A stretch of 64,000 bases of DNA from Streptomyces iakyrus. Its GTDB lineage: Bacteria; Actinomycetota; Actinomycetes; Streptomycetales; Streptomycetaceae. Of this stretch, positions 15,982 to 24,071 are shown piece after piece (the first letter of the stretch is position 1; each line of letters starts with the position of its first letter). The stretch lies in the NCBI RefSeq assembly GCF_000717055.1, contig NZ_JNXI01000017.1, forward strand, positions 97,848 through 161,847, written 5' to 3'. Made by a program: the position numbers and the translations under genes. The notes below the pieces were generated by a model. That model saw only the letters and a list, made by a program, of their open reading frames with translations, did not search any database and had not been told where the DNA came from.

Positions 15982-16947
15982 TCAGTCCTCGGTACCGGCC
16001 TCGCGGAACCAGGCAATCGTGCGGCGCAGCCCCTCCTCGGCGCGGACCTGCGGGTCCCAGCCGAGCTTGTCGCGGGCCAGGGTGATGTCCGGGCAGCGCA
16101 CGGCCGGGTCGTCGACCGGGCGTTCGATGTAGCGGATCTCCGAGGAGGACTCGGCGAGTTCGACGACCAGGCGGGCCAGGTCGAGCATGGTGATCTCGGT
16201 GGGGTTGCCGATGTTGACGGGGCCGCGCATGCCGTGGGCGGCGGCGGCGAGGATGCCGCGCACGGTGTCGTCGACGTAGCACAGCGACCGGGTCTGGCGG
16301 CCGTCGCCGGTCACGGTGAGGGGCTCGCCGGCCAGGGCCTGGCGGACGAAGGTGGGCACCGCGCGCCCGTCGTGGCCGCGCATCCGGGGGCCGTAGGTGT
16401 TGAACAGCCGCACGATGCAGGTGTCGGTGCCCTGGGCGTCGGCGTGGGCGGTGGTCAGCGCCTCGCCGAAGCGTTTGGCCTCGTCGTAGACGCTGCGCGG
16501 GCCGACGGGGTTGACGTTGCCCCAGTAGCGCTCGTCCTGGGGATTCTGCAGCGGGTCGCCGTAGACCTCGGAGGTCGAGGCCAGGACGAAGCGGGCGCTG
16601 GAGGAGTGGGCGAGTTCCAGGGCGTTGCGGGTGCCGAGGCTGCCGGTCTCCATCGTGTGCAGCGGGAGGCGCAGGTAGTCCGCCGGGGACGCCGGAGAGG
16701 CGAAGTGCAGGACGAGGTCCGGCGGCCGCTTGATCCGCAGCTCCTCGGCGACGTCGGCCTGGACGAGCGTGAAACCGGGCTGTTCGAGCAGCGGCGATAT
16801 GTTCTCGGGCCGGCCGGTGCTGAAGTCGTCCACGCAGGTGACGGCCGTGCCCGCGTCCAGCAGGGCGGCGCACAGATGGGAGCCGACGAACCCGGCTCCG
16901 CCGGTGACGACGGCGTGTTCCCAGTTCCGTGAGAGAGCGGTGGTCAT
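15982..16947 (-). CDS. NAD-dependent sugar epimerase/dehydratase, UDP-glucuronate decarboxylase-like
   Basis: 321-residue extended SDR enzyme. The NAD-binding GGAGFVGSHL motif is at residues 16-25, and the catalytic YDEAK (YxxxK) is in an NPVGPRSVYDEAKR context. Motifs SPASPADY, STSEVYGDP and RYWGNVNPVGPR are those of UDP-glucuronate decarboxylases, which make UDP-xylose. A heptose 6-epimerase (HldD) would look different, so this enzyme more likely supplies a pentose donor for the same glycoside. ATG 16947 is preceded by AGGAG eight bases upstream. It is the first gene of the nine-gene operon. Confidence 0.85.
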   Translation of the reverse strand: MTTALSRNWEHAVVTGGAGFVGSHLCAALLDAGTAVTCVDDFSTGRPENISPLLEQPGFTLVQADVAEELRIKRPPDLVLHFASPASPADYLRLPLHTMETGSLGTRNALELAHSSSARFVLASTSEVYGDPLQNPQDERYWGNVNPVGPRSVYDEAKRFGEALTTAHADAQGTDTCIVRLFNTYGPRMRGHDGRAVPTFVRQALAGEPLTVTGDGRQTRSLCYVDDTVRGILAAAAHGMRGPVNIGNPTEITMLDLARLVVELAESSSEIRYIERPVDDPAVRCPDITLARDKLGWDPQVRAEEGLRRTIAWFREAGTED

Positions 16948-17162
16948 GTCGGTCACTCCTCCGTCGGCGGCGGCGCGTGGCACGACGGCCGCGCTGCGGT
17001 CCGGCGAGACCGGTGGCCGCAGGGCCGTCGAGCCCACGCTCAGCCTCCGACGGCCGTGCGCGCACGGCACGGCCATGTACGGCAAACCGGTGAGTCACGG
17101 AGGGTGATATGCGAGGGCGTCGCGCTGCCGGCGGAGGCCGGGGCGGAGGAAGCCCGGAGGTG

Positions 17163-17690
17163 TCAGGCGATCAGCGTGCGGCCCTGGTTCAGGCGGTCGA
17201 GGAGCTGGTTCTGGTGCAGGCCGGCGACCGGGGCGAGGAGGTCCGGGTGGCGCAGCAGGACCGCGGCGTTCCGGTCGCTGTCGTCGGGAGCGACGAGGCG
17301 GCGGAACCCGGCGGGTGCCGCGGTGCCGTGGCTGCCGTCGGCGAGGGCGGCGACGGCCCGGGCCGCCAGCTCCGGTTCGGTCAGCAGGCAGGCCGCCCAG
17401 CTGGCCACGACCTCGTCCACCCAGGTGCGCCAGGCGTGTGCGTCCATGTCCTCGCCGAGGGCCGCGTCGGCGCCGGTGACCCAGTCCAGCCGCCCGGAAC
17501 CGCCCGGTCCGGCCAGGTCGAGCAGGGCGGCGTCCATCGCGGTCGGGTACCTGAGCCAGGCCGCGACCGTCACGGCCTGGCGGGCCTGGACCTCGCACAG
17601 GGCGGACGCCAGGGCGCCGCCGGTGGCGGGGAAGGCGCGGGTCAGCCACTGGGCGGTGGCCGCGATGACCGGGGAGAGATCTGCTTGCAC
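17163..17690 (-). CDS. Hypothetical protein
   Basis: About 175 residues from GTG 17690. It is helical, Ala/Leu-rich, with a WLTRAFPATGGALASALCEVQ stretch and a C-terminal LLDRLNQGRTLIA end. I recognise no family, signal peptide or membrane helix. The start is uncertain because no clear ribosome binding site is visible; the frame stays open to 17822, but the extra N-terminal residues are Arg/Ser/Pro-rich and overlap the promoter side of the divergent gene. It sits between the heptose operon and a pair of plus-strand hypotheticals and may be transcribed separately from both. Confidence 0.6.
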   Translation of the reverse strand: MQADLSPVIAATAQWLTRAFPATGGALASALCEVQARQAVTVAAWLRYPTAMDAALLDLAGPGGSGRLDWVTGADAALGEDMDAHAWRTWVDEVVASWAACLLTEPELAARAVAALADGSHGTAAPAGFRRLVAPDDSDRNAAVLLRHPDLLAPVAGLHQNQLLDRLNQGRTLIA

Positions 17691-17929
17691 TGCCGGGCCG
17701 TCCGAGGGAAGGGAACGGGGATCTGGTCGTAGACGGTAACCGCCCGTTCCGGCGCCCGGACGTGATCGGGACCTCGTCCGGGACGTGGCCTCGGCCACAC
17801 CCGCCGACGGGCGAAGCCGCACCCCGGGGCGGCTCGTTTCGCGGCAGAGGGGCCGGGCACCCGGCCCGCGTGTTCCCCCACGGTCGCGAATCCGCTGGCC
17901 CGGCCCGGCGTGCGGGTGCCCGGCCGCCG

Positions 17930-18562
17930 GTGCGCTCGCTGCGCTTCGACGGCTGGATCGCGGGGATCGGCACGACGTCCGGTGCCCGCGTGGTGCTCGG
18001 GCACTGGCCGCGGTCGCCGTGGGGGCCGTTCAGCGACGTGATGGTCGAAGAGGCCGACGGGCGGCGGCTGCTGCTGGCGCCCACCGGCGAGACGGCGGAC
18101 TTCGTCGCCGGCACCTACGTCTTCGACGAGGTGCGGGTCGTACCGGTCGAGGTGCGGATCGCCGACCGCCGGCACTGGACCGTCACCGCCCCGCCGCTCC
18201 ATCTGCGCTTCAGCACCGGCCGCCGGAACCTGCCGGGCCTGGCGCTGCGGGCGGTCCCGGGCCGGCTCGCCACCCGTCCGGGCTGGATCGCCCTGTGGGA
18301 CCGGCCCGCCCGTCTGCTGCTGGGGGCGCGCACCCACGGCAGCGCCCGGGCCGGACGGCACCAGTGGTACGGCGCCCGGGATCTGCACCCGGTCACCTCC
18401 GCCACCGTCACCTACGAGGGCGAGAGCCTCGGTGCCCTCGCCCCGGTCGAGCCCCCCGTGCGCTTCGGGACCGGCTCGACACCCCGCCCTCCCTGCCTGG
18501 TGCGGATCACCACGACGGTGGCCGTCGAGCAGGACCGGAGTACGACAGGAGCCGCGTCATGA
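17930..18562 (+). CDS. Conserved hypothetical protein
   Basis: About 210 residues from GTG 17930. The protein is rich in beta strands: RFDGWIAGIGTTSGARVVLGHW, VMVEEADGRRLLLAPTGE and TYVFDEVRVVPVEVRI segments suggest a compact beta-sandwich or barrel. No catalytic motif is recognised. The upstream in-frame stretch from 17762 is Gly/Arg/Pro-rich and is probably not translated. The stop overlaps the ATG of the next gene (ATGA), so the two are co-translated. Function unknown. Confidence 0.65.
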   Translation: MRSLRFDGWIAGIGTTSGARVVLGHWPRSPWGPFSDVMVEEADGRRLLLAPTGETADFVAGTYVFDEVRVVPVEVRIADRRHWTVTAPPLHLRFSTGRRNLPGLALRAVPGRLATRPGWIALWDRPARLLLGARTHGSARAGRHQWYGARDLHPVTSATVTYEGESLGALAPVEPPVRFGTGSTPRPPCLVRITTTVAVEQDRSTTGAAS

Positions 18563-19092
18563 CGGAACAGCGAGCGGATACGCCGGGCGCCGAACGTGCC
18601 CCGGCCACCGACATGTCCCTGCTGGGCATCTACCTCAACGACCATCTCGCCGGTGCCACCGCCGGCACCGCGCGGGTGCGCTACCTGCTGCGCTCGTGCC
18701 GGGGCTCGGCGCTCGCGGACGCGCTGGCCCCGGTCGCCGCCGAGATCGCCGACGACCGGACGAGCCTGCTGCACATCATGCGGCGCCTGGACGTCCCGGT
18801 ACGCCGCTACAAGGTCTACGCAGGCCGGGCGGCCGAGCAGGTGGGACGGCTGAAGAGCAACGGCAGTCTGGTACGACGGTCCCCGCTGAGCACGCTGTGG
18901 GAGCTGGAGGCGCTGGCGCTCGGTGTGGAGGGCAAGACGGCGGGCTGGGAGACGCTCCGCGATCTGGCCACCACGGACGAACGCCTCGACGCCCGGCAGC
19001 TCGACGAGCTCATCGAACGGGCTCGGCGGCAGCACGCCACGCTGGAGGCGCTGCGCCACAAGCAGGTCGTGGTCGCCTTCCGCGCTGCCTGA
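18559..19092 (+). CDS. Conserved hypothetical, all-helical protein
   Basis: 177 residues, predicted to be almost wholly helical. The MSLLGIYLNDHLAGATAGTA segment, repeated Glu/His/Leu patterns and a helical second half ending in EALRHKQVVVAF resemble a four-helix ferritin-like bundle, but the classical ExxH di-iron ligands are not clear. A GGAGCCGC ribosome binding site lies within the end of the preceding gene, and the start overlaps that gene's stop. Together they form a two-gene unit of unknown role. Confidence 0.65.
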   Translation: MTEQRADTPGAERAPATDMSLLGIYLNDHLAGATAGTARVRYLLRSCRGSALADALAPVAAEIADDRTSLLHIMRRLDVPVRRYKVYAGRAAEQVGRLKSNGSLVRRSPLSTLWELEALALGVEGKTAGWETLRDLATTDERLDARQLDELIERARRQHATLEALRHKQVVVAFRAA

Positions 19093-19107
19093 GGGTCCGG
19101 GCCCGGC

Positions 19108-19431
19108 TCACCAGAACCTGCTGCCGAGGGCGGGCTGATGGGCCAGTTGTACGGCGTCGCGCAGCCGCAGCGCGACACTGATGGTGGCGCGCAGGGCGGA
19201 CGGGCGTACGGTCTGGGCGGTCTCGGTGGCGAGGACCAGCAGGCAGGACGCCGCCTGTTCGACCACCGGGACCGGCAGGGTGAAGTCGTTGTCGGCGGCC
19301 GTGCGGAACGCCTTCAGGGGGATCGCGGCTCCGTCGATGGCCCGGTGCGCGGCCTGCTCCAGGTGCTGTGCGGCCTGTTCGCACACGGGGGCGGGCAGGG
19401 CGATGGTGCGCTGGAACGGTGAACTCGTCAT
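19108..19431 (-). CDS. Small hypothetical protein
   Basis: 107 residues from ATG 19431, with GGGGGAGCAG about nine bases upstream. The protein is helical, with several EQAAxxLxxA repeats, and has no membrane segment or known domain. The frame is open further upstream, but that extension overlaps the start region of the divergent kinase-like gene and looks antisense. The stop lies 15 bases beyond the stop of the convergent gene ending at 19092. Function unknown. Confidence 0.6.
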   Translation of the reverse strand: MTSSPFQRTIALPAPVCEQAAQHLEQAAHRAIDGAAIPLKAFRTAADNDFTLPVPVVEQAASCLLVLATETAQTVRPSALRATISVALRLRDAVQLAHQPALGSRFW

Positions 19432-19570
19432 GACCCGACTGCTCCCCCGGCGGTGGCCGGTTCTGTCGGCCGGGGGCGGGATTTCACCGTCCCGCGTGAC
19501 CGGAGCGTGGCACATGTCCTGGAGTGGTCTGGAGTCGAAACGCCCGACCGAAGGCGGAGAAGGAGCTCGT

Positions 19571-20425
19571 ATGACCGTCTGTTCCGACGTCGTGACCCGG
19601 CTGACCGGGCGGGCGGTCAGCGGTGCCAGGCCGCTGTCGGGGGCTCTCACCGAGGTCACCCTCGACGACGGGCGCGTCGTGGTCGTCAAGCGGTCCGCCG
19701 AACCGGGGGCGGCGCGGGCCGAGGCGGCGGGGCTGCGGTGGCTGGCCGCCGCCGGGAGCGTGCGGCTGCCGGCGGTGCACGGGCACGAGGAGGGCCGGCT
19801 GGTCATCGACCGGGTTGCCCGGGGCCGGCCGGACCGGGAGGCGGCGTTGCGGTTCGGCCGGGACCTCGCGGCGCTGCACGCCGCCGGAGCGCCTGCCTTC
19901 GGGGCGCCGCCACCGGGCGGGCCGGTGGACGCGTACATCGGGCTCGCGCCGATGCGCAACGAGCAGGGCACCGACTGGCCGCGCTGGTACGCCGAGCAGC
20001 GCGTGCTGCCCTATCTGCGGCGGGCGGTGGACCAGGGCACGGTCCTGGCCGGTGAGGCGGCCGTCGTGGAGCGTCTGTGCGAGCGGCTGCCGGCGTTGGC
20101 GGGGCCGGCCGAGCCGCCCGCGCGGCTGCACGGCGACCTGTGGAGCGGCAACGTGCTGTGGGCGGCCGACGGACACGTGTGGCTGATCGACCCGGCCGCG
20201 CACGGCGGGCACCGGGAGACGGATCTGGCGATGCTGCGCCTGTTCGGCTGTCCCCATCTGGAGCGGGTGCTGGACGGCTACCAGGAGGTGGCGCCGCTCG
20301 CGGACGGCTGGGCGGGGCGCGTCGGCGTGCACCAGCTGTTCCCGCTGCTGGTGCACGCCGTGCTGTTCGGCCGGGGCTACGCGGAACAGGGCCTCGCGGT
20401 GGCCCGTTCGGCCCTGCAGGGGTGA
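19571..20425 (+). CDS. Fructosamine kinase family protein
   Basis: 284-residue phosphotransferase of the APH/fructosamine-3-kinase fold. Visible motifs are the ATP-binding VVVVKRSAEPGAARAEAAGL (Lys), the catalytic loop LHGDLWSGNVLW (HGDLxxxN) and the metal-binding LIDPAAHGGHRETDLAM (DPA instead of the aminoglycoside kinases' DxD/DWE). Members phosphorylate ketosamines formed by protein glycation so that they decompose. ATG 19571 is preceded by AAGGAG. The length matches the family (about 285 residues). It converges on the catalase gene with only four bases between the stops. Confidence 0.88.
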   Translation: MTVCSDVVTRLTGRAVSGARPLSGALTEVTLDDGRVVVVKRSAEPGAARAEAAGLRWLAAAGSVRLPAVHGHEEGRLVIDRVARGRPDREAALRFGRDLAALHAAGAPAFGAPPPGGPVDAYIGLAPMRNEQGTDWPRWYAEQRVLPYLRRAVDQGTVLAGEAAVVERLCERLPALAGPAEPPARLHGDLWSGNVLWAADGHVWLIDPAAHGGHRETDLAMLRLFGCPHLERVLDGYQEVAPLADGWAGRVGVHQLFPLLVHAVLFGRGYAEQGLAVARSALQG

Positions 20426-20429
20426 CCCG

Positions 20430-22088
20430 TCAGCGGGTCACGACGTGCCGTTCGTCGGGGACGCAGTGGGTCATGGTCAGGCCCTCCACGTCGCGCGGCT
20501 CGTTCTTGCCGAGCTTGGCGAGGCGTTCACGGTCGTCGTCCGTGAGGTCCTGGCTCGCCAGCGGCTCCAGTCCTGACACGTCCTCCGGGCCGATGCCCAG
20601 TCCCTCGCCGACCCGCAGGCCGAGGTCGTTCTCGACGAGCAGGAAGTGCCAGACCATGCGCTCCTGGATCGCCCGGTCGCACTGGGAAAGTTGACCGATG
20701 AAGTTCTTCACCAGGTCGTCGCGCTCCCAGTCCTCCAGCAGCAGGTAGCGCTGCCCGGCCTGGAGGTAGTCGTTGGTGCGGGGGATGCGCTTGCGGGTGA
20801 GCCGGCCGGTGATCTCGGGGCCCTGCTCGTCGTGGGTCGGGTACCGGGCCTCGCGCAGACCGCCGGTGATCGACGGCTCGTAGTTGACGTGCGGGTTCTC
20901 GCCCCCGCCGTCCACGTGGTAGGTCATCTGGCCGTCGCGCTGGTTGGTGCGCACGTCCGCGTTCTTGGCCTGGTTGACGGGGAGCTGGAGGTAGTTGGCG
21001 CCGACCCGGTAGCGCTGGGTGTCGCTGTAGGAGAAGGTCCGGCCGATGAGCATCTTGTCGTCGGAGAAGTCCAGGCCGTCGACGAGGACGCCGGTGCCGA
21101 AGGAGATCTGCTCGTTCTCGGCGAAGAAGTCCTGCGGCATCCTGTCGAGCACCATCCGGCCCACCGGCTTGGGCGGGAAGTCCTGCTCGGGCCAGGTCTT
21201 GGTGTCGTCCAGGGGGTCGAAGTCGAGCTCCGGGTGGTCGTGGTCGTCCATCATCTGGACGAGCAGTTCCCACTCCGGGTGGTCACCGCGGGCGACCGCC
21301 TCGTACAGGTCCTTGGTGGCGTGGCCGAGGGTGTCGGCCTGGACGTTGGCCGCGTCCTCCTCGGTCATGCTGCGCACGCCCTGCTTGGGCATCCAGTGGT
21401 ACTTGACGAGCCTGGTGTCGCCGTCGGGGTTCACCCACTTGTACGTGTTGACGCCGAAGCCCTGCATGTGGCGGTAGTCGGCGGGGATGCCGCGCGGGCT
21501 GAACAGGTTGACCAGCATGTGCATCGCCTCGGGCGTCTGCGACATGAAGTCGAAGATGCGGCCCGGCTGCTGTTCGAAGGTCACCGGGTCCGGCTTGAGG
21601 GCGTGGATGACGTCCGGGAACTTGATGGCGTCGCGGATGAAGAAGACGCCCAGGTTGTTGCCGACCAGGTCCCAGTTGCCGTCTTCGGTGTAGAACTTGA
21701 CGGCGAAACCACGTGGGTCGCGGGCGGCCTCGGAGGAGTCGCGGCCGCCGATGACGGTGGAGAAGCGGACGGCGACGTCCGTGCGCTTGCCGCGCTCCTG
21801 GAACAGTTTGGCCCGGGTGTAGCGGCTGATGGGCTCGTCGCCCCAGGTGCCGTAGGCCTCGAAGTGGCCGTAGGCGGTGACGCCGCGGGCGTGCACGACG
21901 CGCTCGGGGATGCGCTCGCGGTCGAAGTGACTGATCTTCTCCAGGAGCTGGTAGTTCTCCAGCGTGGCGGGGCCGCGGGCGCCGACCGTGCGCTGGTTCT
22001 GGTTGTCGTAGACCGGATGGCCCTGGCGGTTGGTGAGTACCTTGCGGTCGTCGCCCGGAGCGGGGCCGGTACCGGATACGTCCGTCAT
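20430..22088 (-). CDS. Catalase (monofunctional haem catalase)
   Basis: 552-residue catalase. The active-site His lies in ERVVHARG near residue 62, the Asn in GNWDLVGNN, and the proximal haem ligand Tyr in a [14 protein letters not shown] motif near residue 360. Other family blocks are present ([41 protein letters not shown]). It converts hydrogen peroxide to water and oxygen in the cytoplasm. ATG 22088 was chosen because the conserved N-terminal arm starts there; the longer frame to 22274 is Pro/Arg-rich and unlike the family. No operator is obvious in the 100 bases upstream. Confidence 0.95.
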   Translation of the reverse strand: MTDVSGTGPAPGDDRKVLTNRQGHPVYDNQNQRTVGARGPATLENYQLLEKISHFDRERIPERVVHARGVTAYGHFEAYGTWGDEPISRYTRAKLFQERGKRTDVAVRFSTVIGGRDSSEAARDPRGFAVKFYTEDGNWDLVGNNLGVFFIRDAIKFPDVIHALKPDPVTFEQQPGRIFDFMSQTPEAMHMLVNLFSPRGIPADYRHMQGFGVNTYKWVNPDGDTRLVKYHWMPKQGVRSMTEEDAANVQADTLGHATKDLYEAVARGDHPEWELLVQMMDDHDHPELDFDPLDDTKTWPEQDFPPKPVGRMVLDRMPQDFFAENEQISFGTGVLVDGLDFSDDKMLIGRTFSYSDTQRYRVGANYLQLPVNQAKNADVRTNQRDGQMTYHVDGGGENPHVNYEPSITGGLREARYPTHDEQGPEITGRLTRKRIPRTNDYLQAGQRYLLLEDWERDDLVKNFIGQLSQCDRAIQERMVWHFLLVENDLGLRVGEGLGIGPEDVSGLEPLASQDLTDDDRERLAKLGKNEPRDVEGLTMTHCVPDERHVVTR

Positions 22089-22194
22089 GTGCGTGGGCTC
22101 CTTCGGCTCGTGACCGGCGGCCGGCCGGGCCGTTGCCGTGAGCGACCGCCCGGCCGGTCCTGGCGGGACGGGCCGGGTACCCGGAGGCGGGGGG

Positions 22195-22710
22195 TCACTC
22201 ACGTGCAGGTGACCCGGCAGGCCGTTGGCGGCAGAGGGACCCTCTGTCCGCGAGGAGGGCGGGCCAGTCCTCACCGTAGGTGACGACGGCGGCGTACACC
22301 GCGTCCACGGCCGCCCGGAGCGGGTCCGGTTCGGCGGCGCCGGTCACGGCGGGGAGGGCCGCGTGCGGTTGCGAGATGTCGGTCTCGTCGAGCCCCAGGT
22401 CCCAGGAGTCCTCACCCGCCCACTCCACGAGCGCGCTGTCCGCCGAGGCCGGGCGGAAGGACACCTCGACGATGTCCTCCCAGGACGGGTCCAGCGGTGG
22501 GGCGTGGTCGTGCACCTCGACGGTGAAGCCGACCTCGCCGGTGTGCAGGCCTGTGCTCAGCCAGAGCGCTCCGGCTGTCGCCGCCCCGCACAGCCCCGCG
22601 CTCTGTCCGGCGAACGCCTCGGCCAGATCCGGTCCGTAGCTGTCCGGGTCGCTGTGGACGTAGATCTGCCCGTAGTGCACATGGACCTCTCCCTCGACCG
22701 GCCTGCGCAC
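22195..22710 (-). CDS. Conserved hypothetical protein
   Basis: About 171 residues starting at GTG 22710, where AGAGGAG lies eight bases upstream; longer frames from ATG 22755 or 22776 lack a ribosome binding site. The protein begins with a strand-rich stretch ([15 protein letters not shown]) and contains many acidic residues, Trp and a [17 protein letters not shown] segment. The pattern suggests a competence-ComJ-like or immunity-type small beta-rich protein, but I cannot assign it. It is divergent from the P-loop kinase at 22805. Function unknown. Confidence 0.65.
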   Translation of the reverse strand: MRRPVEGEVHVHYGQIYVHSDPDSYGPDLAEAFAGQSAGLCGAATAGALWLSTGLHTGEVGFTVEVHDHAPPLDPSWEDIVEVSFRPASADSALVEWAGEDSWDLGLDETDISQPHAALPAVTGAAEPDPLRAAVDAVYAAVVTYGEDWPALLADRGSLCRQRPAGSPARE

Positions 22711-22804
22711 GGTCAACTCCTCTCGCCCGGAGATGCGATGGTGAACCGCCGGCATCGTGGCATCCGCCACTGACAACGGGGCCGGGCCACAGGAAGGGAG
22801 AAGC

Positions 22805-23419
22805 GTGCGGCACGTCTACTGGATCGGGGGCGCGAGCGGCGCGGGCAAGTCCACGATCGCCCGCCGGCTGGCCGGGCGGCACGGCTGGCGTCTCTACGCG
22901 ACCGACGACGTGATGGCGGATCACGCGCGGCGGTCCACCGCCGCGGAGGCGCCCTTCCTGCACGCGTTCATGGCCATGGACATGGACGAGCGATGGGTCC
23001 ACCGGTCCCCCCGGACCATGCTCGACACGTTCCACTGGTTCCGGGGCGAGGCCTTCGGTCTGATCGTCGAGGACCTCGCGCGGATGCCCGGGCGGACGCC
23101 TGTCGTCGTCGAGGGATTCCGCCTGCTGCCGCACTTGGTGGAGCCGCTGCTCACCGAGCCCGGGCACGCCGTCTGGCTGCTGCCCACGCCGGACTTCCGC
23201 CGGGCCGCGTTCAGGAGCCGTGCCGCGTCCGAGGGGAGTTTCACGCAGCGGACCGGTGATCCGCTGCGGGCGGAACACAACCTCGCCGTCCGGGACGCCC
23301 TGTTCACCGAGCGGCTGCACGAGGAGACCGCGCGTCTGGGGCTGCCCGCCGTCACGGTGGACGGCACGCTGACGGAGGACGAACTCGCCGAGCGGGTGAG
23401 CGAGATCTTCCGGCTCTGA
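22805..23419 (+). CDS. P-loop NTPase, small-molecule kinase-like
   Basis: 204-residue protein with a Walker A motif near the N-terminus (GGASGAGKST, residues 8-17), followed by IARRLA and a YATDDVM motif, typical of shikimate-kinase/chloramphenicol-phosphotransferase-like kinases. A VVVEGFRLLPHLV segment corresponds to the strand with Walker B character. The substrate cannot be told. The GTG start is preceded by a GAAGGGAG ribosome binding site. A strong terminator follows the gene. Confidence 0.8.
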   Translation: MRHVYWIGGASGAGKSTIARRLAGRHGWRLYATDDVMADHARRSTAAEAPFLHAFMAMDMDERWVHRSPRTMLDTFHWFRGEAFGLIVEDLARMPGRTPVVVEGFRLLPHLVEPLLTEPGHAVWLLPTPDFRRAAFRSRAASEGSFTQRTGDPLRAEHNLAVRDALFTERLHEETARLGLPAVTVDGTLTEDELAERVSEIFRL

Positions 23420-23457
23420 GGCTTTGAGGCTCTGGCACGGAGGCCTTGACACGGAGG

Positions 23458-23487
23458 AAGGCCCGGACCGCTCGGGGTCCGGGCCTT
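23458..23487. terminator. Bidirectional hairpin terminator
   Basis: Perfect 12-base arms AAGGCCCGGACC and GGTCCGGGCCTT with a six-base loop lie between convergent genes (P-loop kinase and a 78-residue protein). The A/T tails on the arms allow function in both directions. Confidence 0.8.
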
Positions 23488-23503
23488 CGGTGGCCGATGA
23501 GCC

Positions 23504-23740
23504 TCAGCCTCCGTCGAGGCGTGCGCGCAGCAGCCCCTTGCCCAGTTCGGCACCCTTGCGGCTGTCCGCCTGGGCCTTGCGGAACAGGTCCGCGACCTCG
23601 GTGTCCTTGGCGCGCTCGGCGTCCTGGATGTAGCTCTCCAGACGCAGGGCATTGTTCAGGCACGCCTCGACATACCAGATCAGGTTGTAGTCCTTGTCCT
23701 GCGTACCGGTCACACCGCCGGTCTCCGATCCACTGCTCAT
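23504..23740 (-). CDS. Small conserved hypothetical protein
   Basis: 78-residue hydrophilic, helical protein. It contains a DYNLIWYVEACLNNALRLE segment and an EVADLFRKAQADSRKGAE segment, both amphipathic. No known domain is recognised; the size and pattern are typical of small Streptomyces stress-associated proteins. ATG 23740 is preceded by a GAAGGAGG-like element on the minus strand (AGAAGGAGGCCCGC), so translation is well supported. Ends just before a bidirectional terminator. Confidence 0.75.
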   Translation of the reverse strand: MSSGSETGGVTGTQDKDYNLIWYVEACLNNALRLESYIQDAERAKDTEVADLFRKAQADSRKGAELGKGLLRARLDGG

Positions 23741-24071
23741 GCGGGCCTCCTTCTCGCGGAGCGGACCTCTTCAGGCGCTGGACGGGTACCCCTGCTCCTG
23801 TGGGGCACACAGCCGGTTCCGGTCACGAGGAGTGACGGCCGGGTCACGGTCGCGAGCCCCGGCCGGTCAGACCCGCACGCACCACCAACTCCCCCGCTCT
23901 CTACGGCAATCCAGACAGTTGCCCCGGAAGCCCCCAGCCGCCGGTCACTTTCGGAACGAAGTGGCGTGACACCGTGCGAGACCGGTCGATGACGGTGTGT
24001 ACTGTGCTGCGGGTGGCTCGCCAGAGCACCTCGGACCCGACCCTGCCCGACTCCCTCCTGGAATCGACTCG
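23741..24071. other. 331-base divergent intergenic region
   Basis: Holds the promoters of the small protein gene (minus) and of the conservon (plus). No gene, no long palindrome and no clear -35/-10 pair are seen. The stretch is slightly less GC-rich between 23880 and 24010. Two in-frame triplets upstream allow the conservon histidine-kinase gene to start earlier (23997), but no ribosome binding site supports this. Confidence 0.45.

Noticed and set aside
14243..17098. Open frame extending the GT2 gene by more than 900 residues
   Set aside because: The stretch is the off-frame shadow of the carbamoyltransferase and decarboxylase genes, with no family motifs.
20646..22283. 545-residue plus-strand ORF opposite the catalase gene
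   Set aside because: Antisense shadow caused by high third-position GC; the catalase motifs on the minus strand are unambiguous.
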